From assembly GCF_024462815.1 (NCBI RefSeq), contig NZ_JANGCG010000001.1:412909-476908 (forward strand): 64,000 bases of DNA, read 5' to 3'. This DNA is from Gemmiger formicilis (GTDB taxonomy: Bacteria; Bacillota; Clostridia; Oscillospirales; Ruminococcaceae). Positions 58,800 through 64,000 of the stretch are shown here, piece after piece; the stretch's first letter is position 1, and each line of letters begins with the position of its first letter. A model generated the notes under the pieces. It did no database searches and was not told where the DNA came from. It worked only from the letters and a program-made list of their open reading frames with translations. The translations under genes were made by a program, and so were the position numbers.

Positions 58800-60203
58800 A
58801 TGAGTAAAAAGCAGCTCGGACTTGACAGCATGGGGATTCAGAAGACCATGCGCTTGGGCGATTATCTGGCCGACAGCGGCGGACAGTTTGCGCTCAACAG
58901 CATCAGCGGTCTGATTGGAGCTATCACCTATTTCTACACGGACAAAATCGGTGTGGCCGCCATGACGGCCGCCAACGTCCTACTGATTGCCAAGATTGTG
59001 GACGCCTTTACCGACCTTATAATGGGTCGCATCATGGACAACGGCAAAAGCCCGAAGGGAAAGTGCCGCCCGTGGTTTTTGCGCATGGCGATTCCGACCT
59101 TTGTGGTAATTGTAGCGTTGTTCTCAGTGCCCAGCGGACTGAGCAGCCCTATGCTGTTCGCGTACCTGTTGATTACGAACGTACTGGCCAGCGCCGTCGT
59201 CTCCACTGCCATCTCTATCCCCTACAACGCGATACAGTGTATGCGCACCCCCAGCATTGAGGAGCGCACCAAGATGGGCATCTTCCGGTCCATTATGGGC
59301 TATCTGATCGGCATGATCATTGCCATTGCGCTGGTGCCCATCACCAACCTGCTGGGTGTAAACGGCGTGGCAGATCAGGCCGCGTACATCAAATTTGCGG
59401 TGGTCTTGGGTCTGATCAGCATGGTGCTTTTGCTGATCCTGTACGCCAAAAGTGCGGAGACGGCCACTGCCGAGCAGAAGCAGGACGACGGCGTACCTTT
59501 TGTGAAAGCCATCGGTATGCTGTTCAAAAATAAGTATTGGGTCATCGTTCTGATTTCGAACCTTTTCTCCGCCGTGATCTTCGCGCTCACCAGTGCTTCC
59601 GGCACCTATTACGCCAAGTGGATCCTCGGCAACGACAACCTTGTGGCCCTGATGGGCGCGGTAGGTCTGATCTCCACCTTTGTCGGCTTCGGTGTGGTCG
59701 GTCCTATGACCAAGAAGCTGGGCATCCGCAAGACCTTGATGATCAGCATGATCATCGGTATCGCCGGTTCTGTGGTGCGTATCTTCTTCCCGGACAGCCT
59801 GATCGTTTTGATGACTGCCGGTCAGCTGACCAGTTTCGCTATCATCCCGCTGATGTGTGTCTGCGGAACCATGAACACAATGGCCATGGACTATAACGAT
59901 TATCTCTATGGCAACAAGATCGTAGGTATGTCTGCCTCTGCCTCCAGTTTCGGCAGTAAGGTCGCCGGCGGTCTGGGCGGCTCGCTGATCGGCTGGATCC
60001 TGGCAGTCGTCAACTATGACCCCACCGCCACCGTCACCACCACGGCCGTGCGCTACGGCATCTACGCTTTTTCCATCTACATTCCTCTTGCTATGATGGT
60101 GGGTCTGCTGCTGCTCACCAGCCGGTTTGACATTGAAAACCGCTACACCGAAATCTTGCGGACGATACAGGCGCGCAAGAAAACGCAGTCTCCCAATGTG
60201 TAA
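58800..60203 (+). CDS. GPH-family sugar:cation symporter
   Basis: A 467-residue polytopic protein of 12 predicted segments. MRLGDYLADSGGQFALNSIS, AKIVDAFTDLIMGRIMDNGK (the D-x-x-x-D-x2-M-G-x2-x-D loop of the family) and SPKGKCRPWFLRMAIPTFVV match the glycoside-pentoside-hexuronide:cation symporters (YicJ/XynB-like). It should import rhamnosides or oligosaccharides for the GH78 enzyme. A GACAGGAGAG ribosome site precedes the ATG. Confidence 0.9.
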   Translation: MSKKQLGLDSMGIQKTMRLGDYLADSGGQFALNSISGLIGAITYFYTDKIGVAAMTAANVLLIAKIVDAFTDLIMGRIMDNGKSPKGKCRPWFLRMAIPTFVVIVALFSVPSGLSSPMLFAYLLITNVLASAVVSTAISIPYNAIQCMRTPSIEERTKMGIFRSIMGYLIGMIIAIALVPITNLLGVNGVADQAAYIKFAVVLGLISMVLLLILYAKSAETATAEQKQDDGVPFVKAIGMLFKNKYWVIVLISNLFSAVIFALTSASGTYYAKWILGNDNLVALMGAVGLISTFVGFGVVGPMTKKLGIRKTLMISMIIGIAGSVVRIFFPDSLIVLMTAGQLTSFAIIPLMCVCGTMNTMAMDYNDYLYGNKIVGMSASASSFGSKVAGGLGGSLIGWILAVVNYDPTATVTTTAVRYGIYAFSIYIPLAMMVGLLLLTSRFDIENRYTEILRTIQARKKTQSPNV

Positions 60204-60285
60204 AGCATAAACAGACAAGGGCGGCACCGGATGGAAAAACAAGGCTGCAACCCGTATCTTCCCATGTAGAAATACATCCTAAATG

Positions 60286-60322
60286 AAAAAAGACGGCAAG
60301 CTGTACAAGCTGCCGTCTTTTT
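60286..60322. terminator. Terminator after the transporter gene
   Basis: AAAAAAGACGGCA pairs with TGCCGTCTTTTT; the loop contains AGCT/AGCT. Works in both directions. Confidence 0.8.
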
Positions 60323-60334
60323 CGGTTGTGGGCT

Positions 60335-60502
60335 TTATCGATTCAGATGCCTTTGAAAGAATTCACATTCTTCCCGGTTGCAGCGATTGGCCGCTTCCGA
60401 ACGGATATCGCAGTGAAACACATGACCCAGCACATGATTCCGATCTCCATAGTAGTGATATTCCGCTTCCGCCCCCAGCTGATGCAATCGTTCCACTACA
60501 GC
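60335..60502 (-). pseudogene. 3' fragment of an alpha/beta-hydrolase esterase
   Basis: Read on the minus strand: VVERLHQLGAEAEYHYYGDR, NHVLGHVFHCDIRSEAANRC, then NREECEFFQRHLNR and a TAA at 60335-60337. This is the C-terminal end of esterases of the HGGG type, including the His-containing loop (GHVFH). The frame begins at the junction with the rhamnosidase fragment, so the first two thirds of the gene are missing. Confidence 0.7.
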
Positions 60503-61014
60503 CAGCCGGGGGCAAAGTAGGTATCGCTGACAGATGCGCCGTTCAGCTGCACCTCATACATTCCCAGCGCTGTGGTGTACAACCGCGCCTTCGCCACGGA
60601 TCCGCTGACCGTGAATGTTCCAGTATAGACTGGGCAGGCAGTGGATTCCGCAGGCTAGTCGTGGGTGATCCAGCAGGCCTTGTCCCCTAAAGCCGTGCCC
60701 TGCAGCAAACCGCTCTCAAATCTTGCCGTAGCCGTGGCGATTTTGCCTCGGTTGTCCCATACGGTGACGGTCTACTGTTAGGTGGTGTGGGGCTGCAGAT
60801 TGGGGCCCAAGTACTCGGTGAGGATGCTCTGCTGCGTCTGCACGCTGCCGGAGTTCCAGACCGACCGATCCGCGGTTTTCACGGTGGTCTGCCGGGCGGT
60901 CTGCACCACATTCTGCCCGTCGCTCTCCAACTTGCAGCCGAAGCGCGGCCGCACTCCGTCCAATCCTATGGGATTGTGCCTGTATTCTATGGACAGGTCC
61001 TAGAGTTTCAACAT
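60503..61014 (-). pseudogene. Nonsense-riddled 5' fragment of a second alpha-L-rhamnosidase
   Basis: From ATG 61012-61014 the frame reads MLKL, stop TAG, DLSIEYRHNPIGLDGVRPRF, then GCKLESDGQNVVQTARQTTV, later HTT followed by stop TAA, Q, stop TAG, TVTVWDNRGKIATATARFES, then ACWITHD, stop TAG, PAESTACPVYTGTFTVSGSV and YTTALGMYEVQLNGASVSD. The text aligns by eye with the start of the intact GH78 protein. Four stops but no frameshift are seen before the break after YFAPGWL, where the esterase fragment begins. Confidence 0.75.
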
Positions 61015-61658
61015 AGTATTCGCTCCTTTTTGTTGATCTTGCAGGGAAATGTGTCTTTTGCTTTGTTTTACAACTTCATAATAGCAAAAACCCAGAGACG
61101 GAATATATCAAATTTCTGATTACTATTTTCATTCTACGACAAAGCGCGTATCTTTTTACCGCATTTTCAGCAAAAGTGAGGAGACGCCTTATATTTGACA
61201 ACCAACCTATTAGGAATGACGGTTTTCCTACCAAATGTTCCTTTTTGCGATTAAAATGGAAAACCTGAAAACAAACTGAAAACTGTCAAAAAAGCGAAAA
61301 ATCCCCGCAGCCAACGGAAAATTGGCTGCGGGGAAATTGAAAACATTCTGAAAACAGCAGGATTTATTCTGTTTTTTCTCAAAAAAATTGCCCCCTCCCC
61401 TGCCAAATTCCGGAAAGCGGCAGGAAAAGTGGGCATCAAGTTGGGAAAACCGCACTAAAATGGTTGGACAACACTGTAAAACCGTGTCCAAAAATCGGTT
61501 GGCGAAATCGCCGATTTTCGACGCTACAACAAAGAAAAAAGACTGTGACAACTTTTTCATCACAGTCTTATGTGTGAGTGTGACAAAAAAGATACCCTGT
61601 TTTGAAAGTGGAAAATCAACGATGCAGAGAAATTTTATTGTTTTCTTTTGCTAAAGGG
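61015..61658. other. Non-coding gap with two hairpins
   Basis: About 640 bases, AT-rich, without a plausible gene. A perfect stem CCCCGCAGCCAA / TTGGCTGCGGGG at about 61297-61328 and AAGACTGTGA / TCACAGTCTT at about 61535-61570 look like terminators. The stretch probably holds the end of the degenerate rhamnoside locus and the border of the following mobile remnant. Confidence 0.5.
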
Positions 61659-62066
61659 TCACTGCAGCATCCATTCCAGATACTTTGCTCTTGTAATTGT
61701 CCTCGCCCTTAATTTTTCCTTTTGGCTATACCACTTTTTCAATAATTTTTCCACTTCCTCAAAATTATCAAAAAGCAGAATCGTGTCAATCGGAACGCTC
61801 CCGCCGCAGCCATGTTCCCAGTCATACCAAATCATCAAGCGAATAATGTCCTCCGGTGTTTCTGCCCTTGTAAAGAAATTTTCTTCGCGAACATTCAACG
61901 CTTTGGCTATGTCTTTGGTTCTGCTCTCTTTGGGCGTTCGGAATCCTGATTCATATTGGGCAATGCGATTTGCTGCGTTTCCATCCAAGTGCAGTCGTTC
62001 TCCCAGTTCCCGCTGCGTTAGTCCTCTGTGCTTACGAACCAGCTTGATTTTCTCTCCCAGCTTCAT
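61659..62066 (-). CDS. XRE-family transcription regulator
   Basis: A 135-residue protein: MKLGEKIKLVRKHRGLTQRE then LGERLHLDGNAANRIAQYES and IAKALNVREENFFTRAETPE, a clear N-terminal Cro/CI domain. The C-terminal half (MIWYDWEHGCGGSVPIDTIL, LLKKWYSQKEKLRARTITRA) recalls regulators of integrative elements. It lies 30 bases past a strong terminator and may have controlled the decayed recombinase element. Confidence 0.8.
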   Translation of the reverse strand: MKLGEKIKLVRKHRGLTQRELGERLHLDGNAANRIAQYESGFRTPKESRTKDIAKALNVREENFFTRAETPEDIIRLMIWYDWEHGCGGSVPIDTILLFDNFEEVEKLLKKWYSQKEKLRARTITRAKYLEWMLQ

Positions 62067-62095
62067 AGCTACCTCTTTCCGATAAAAGTGAAAAA

Positions 62096-62140
62096 GGGCA
62101 TACCCAATCGAAGATGCCTTATCTCCGATTGGGTATGCCC
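62096..62140. terminator. Strong bidirectional terminator
   Basis: GGGCATACCCAATCG (62096-62110) pairs perfectly with CGATTGGGTATGCCC (62126-62140), with A- and T-rich flanks. Confidence 0.85.
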
Positions 62141-62149
62141 TCTTTATTT

Positions 62150-62704
62150 TTATGCCAGCCGCATGGTCTTTTTGTAGCCGCCGATGAACCGTATTTCAAT
62201 TTCATTGCGTGCCCTTACCGTAATTTTCTCAATGATTCTCGCGGTCAGCGCATCGTCATATTCTTGAATTTGCAGATCCTTGGCTGACAGCAGCATCTCC
62301 GGCTGGCTGACTTTTTCCTGTCGGGCGGTGCTGTCCTCGATGGCTTTTTTCAGACTCTTAATTTTATTATTCAGCTTTTTCAACCTGTCATCCAGAAACG
62401 GGGTATCCTCATCGAAGTCCAAAGACATTTCCAGCAGACGGTCAAATTACTGCCGGGTCTGTTCCAGCAGCTCCTGCAAATTGGGCTTTGTACTTTCGCC
62501 GGTCTGTATGTCATGAAGGATGCCGTTGATCTGGGCAGCGACCTCATCGGTGAAGTTTGCTGCCAAATCCTGCACCGCTTTCAAAATAGCACGGTGCAGT
62601 TCTTCTTCCGGGAGGGACGGTGAACTACTGCAGAATTTCGTGCCATACTCGATGCGGTTCTCGCACCGCCAGACAATTTGTTTTCTGCCGTGGATAGTAG
62701 GCAT
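62150..62704 (-). pseudogene. 3' remnant of a large serine recombinase
   Basis: Starting MPTIHGRKQIVWRCENRIEY then GTKFCSSSPSLPEEELHRAI, the frame is the C-terminal part of a serine recombinase: zinc-ribbon end and coiled coil (LKKLNNKIKSLKKAIEDST), ending ARNEIEIRFIGGYKKTMRLA. An in-frame TAA interrupts it after LLEQTRQ (near 62447); the frame then continues FDRLLEMSLDFDED. The catalytic domain is missing, so it is inactive. Related elements of the Tn4451/ICE type use such enzymes. Confidence 0.8.
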
Positions 62705-62759
62705 AATATTACCTCATTTCAGCCGTTCACACAACGGCTGATTTTATCTTTTTAGTACA

Positions 62760-63467
62760 TCATGGATTTTTCTTCAATCTGCGAGCACGCTTCTTCAATA
62801 GACGTACCAGCCTCCAGCGATCAATTCGCTTAGGCACCTTTTGATAAATTTCCCGATAATCTACTGTTTCTGGAATCCACCGTCCGTTTTGAGTAATGCT
62901 GTGCCCATCAAGCAGATGAAGGAAGAAGGATGCTTCGATGATTACGGAAATAGAATTGCTTACACCGGAGCCAATATGATTGTGTTGGTACAGATTACGA
63001 GGTCCCTGAAAGAAACCCATAAGCATATACCTGATGCCGTCCTGCTCATTGCGCTCCGATTCGTTTTTCAGATCATTGATTGCAATAAGGGGAGCCCTCT
63101 TTATTTCGCCGGTTTGCTTGTCTATTTCAAAAGAAAGTGCTCTTGTCGCCAGATCGAATCCATGCGAATCCAGGCCTGACTTCTTTTTGAGATAATTTTC
63201 CACAGCCACGAAGGCTTCACGTGCTGCCGACTCAAACTCGGATTTATATATGAGTTGCACCGCATCCGATAACGCTGCGTGGATATTGTATACCTCAAAA
63301 AATCCTTTGAGCTTCTTTAGCGAATATGACATTAAACTGCCGCAACAAGGACAGAATGTAAAATCATAAAAGTCAAACCCATATGTACCGTTGCGATATT
63401 CCCTAAGTTGCTTTTTTCTGGGTGGAAGAGAACACCCATTAGGACAAGCGTATTCTTCTCTCCTCAT
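62760..63467 (-). CDS. TIGR02391/Ymh-like protein with zinc ribbon and HEPN-type motif
   Basis: About 235 residues from ATG 63465-63467 behind GAGGTG. Residues 5-45 hold a zinc ribbon (YACPNGCSLPPRKKQLREY, DFTFCPCCGSLMSYS). Residues 60-215 resemble the Ymh (TIGR02391) domain: SEFESAAREAFVAVENYLKK and FFQGPRNLYQHNHIGSGVSN, where RNLYQH matches the RX4H motif of HEPN ribonucleases. HEPN proteins often act as toxins or phage-defence RNases. A defence role is inferred from the motif and the mobile context. Confidence 0.65.
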   Translation of the reverse strand: MRREEYACPNGCSLPPRKKQLREYRNGTYGFDFYDFTFCPCCGSLMSYSLKKLKGFFEVYNIHAALSDAVQLIYKSEFESAAREAFVAVENYLKKKSGLDSHGFDLATRALSFEIDKQTGEIKRAPLIAINDLKNESERNEQDGIRYMLMGFFQGPRNLYQHNHIGSGVSNSISVIIEASFFLHLLDGHSITQNGRWIPETVDYREIYQKVPKRIDRWRLVRLLKKRARRLKKNP

Positions 63468-63510
63468 TGCTTTCACCTCATTTCAACTACTCACTTACCC
63501 GCTGGAAAGA

Positions 63511-63843
63511 TTACAATTTCAAAGGATAAGCATCCAGCTTGTTTTGCGCATTTATGTAGGATTTATAAATATTTTTGATTCCAGCTTCTTTTGCCATGCT
63601 TACAGCAAGATTTTCCTCTGTTACGCCCATTCGCAGGCCAAGAATTATACCGCTTGGGATCCATTCCATCATCACCGGCGGCTTCATAATGCAGCCAGTT
63701 ATCATTCGCCATTCTTCATCGTATTTATGGCACTCTTTTTTGATTAGGGTCGTTCTTTCTTGTTCCCATAAAGCACTTCCCATACCTGCATATAGCTCTG
63801 GAGGAATCTGAGTTGCGGTTGTCTCTGCTATTTTACGGAGCAT
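63511..63843 (-). CDS. Hypothetical protein, N-terminus doubtful
   Basis: From ATG 63841-63843 the frame gives 110 residues (MLRKIAETTATQIPPELYAG then MKPPVMMEWIPSGIILGLRM). The same frame is open further upstream and reads KCANCGIKNYGTPLYPIYYS then DTPYDATKFAKF, clearly protein-like with a Cys pair, back to a TAG near 63953. A GGAGG site there leads to an ATG in another frame. Either the real start is missed, or an insertion/deletion has broken the 5' end. No family recognised; the remaining bases to the window edge hold nothing clear. Confidence 0.45.
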   Translation of the reverse strand: MLRKIAETTATQIPPELYAGMGSALWEQERTTLIKKECHKYDEEWRMITGCIMKPPVMMEWIPSGIILGLRMGVTEENLAVSMAKEAGIKNIYKSYINAQNKLDAYPLKL

Positions 63844-64000
63844 AACGAATTTCGCAAATTTGGTTGCATCATAAGGCGTGTCCGAATAATAAATCGGATA
63901 TAGCGGCGTTCCGTAGTTCTTGATTCCGCAATTAGCGCATTTTTCCTCCTACAATATATTTGTGGGTAGCCCCACGGCATCCAGCCGTGTTGCTATCCAA

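Overview
The window reads as chromosome of a gut Clostridia species (Oscillospiraceae, close to Faecalibacterium, Gemmiger or Subdoligranulum). The reasons are the GC-rich coding sequence, Firmicutes ribosome binding sites (AGGAGG with frequent TTG and GTG starts), a DUF6311 membrane protein next to an RluA synthase, and a rhamnoside-utilisation locus. The genus is inferred, since no rRNA gene is present.

Bases 1 to about 42,180 are a prophage of contractile-tail (myovirus) type, cut by the left edge. From about 24.1 kb leftward one long minus-strand late operon runs through two unknown early genes, a structured-RNA patch, a DNA methyltransferase-like gene and a ParB-like gene. It continues through terminase small and large subunits, a portal carrying a C-terminal Nudix domain, gp7-like minor head protein, protease/scaffold, cement protein, major capsid, neck proteins, sheath, tube, frameshifted tail chaperones, tape measure, Dit-like protein, plug, hub, spike, gp25-like wedge, baseplate J, a DUF2612-like protein and a tail fibre. 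A lone plus-strand PD-(D/E)XK gene with its own promoter and terminator (24.6-25.7 kb) separates the late operon from a minus-strand recombination/replication operon at 25.8-32.9 kb (late regulator, RusA, replisome organiser, Bet/RecT, exonuclease, two HTH proteins). A divergent switch at 32.9-33.0 kb faces a CI-like repressor and a large serine integrase. A second minus-strand early operon of small proteins fills 35.2-42.0 kb.

The right prophage end falls inside a MiaB-like gene: the phage junction cuts the reading frame just after the conserved YGC motif. A 14-bp imperfect palindrome, TTnnCAnnTGnnAA (best copy TTTCCAACTGTCAA), recurs at all three minus-strand operon promoters, which suggests one repressor silences the whole phage.

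From 42.2 to 48.5 kb is host backbone: tRNA-Leu(UAA), DUF6311 protein, RluA, a NhaC-type antiporter and an AGCS amino-acid symporter behind an attenuator-like leader. From 48.6 to 54.4 kb lie an IS3-type transposase remnant, a type III restriction-modification operon with an HTH gene, and an apparently repetitive non-coding element. From 54.4 to 61.0 kb is a rearranged rhamnoside locus: esterase 5' fragment, intact GH78 alpha-L-rhamnosidase, AraC regulator, GPH sugar transporter, and a nonsense-riddled second rhamnosidase joined to an esterase 3' fragment. From 61 to 64 kb are remains of another mobile element: an XRE regulator, a serine-recombinase pseudogene, a HEPN/Ymh-like protein and a hypothetical gene.

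All names rest on reading motifs by eye; no database search was run.
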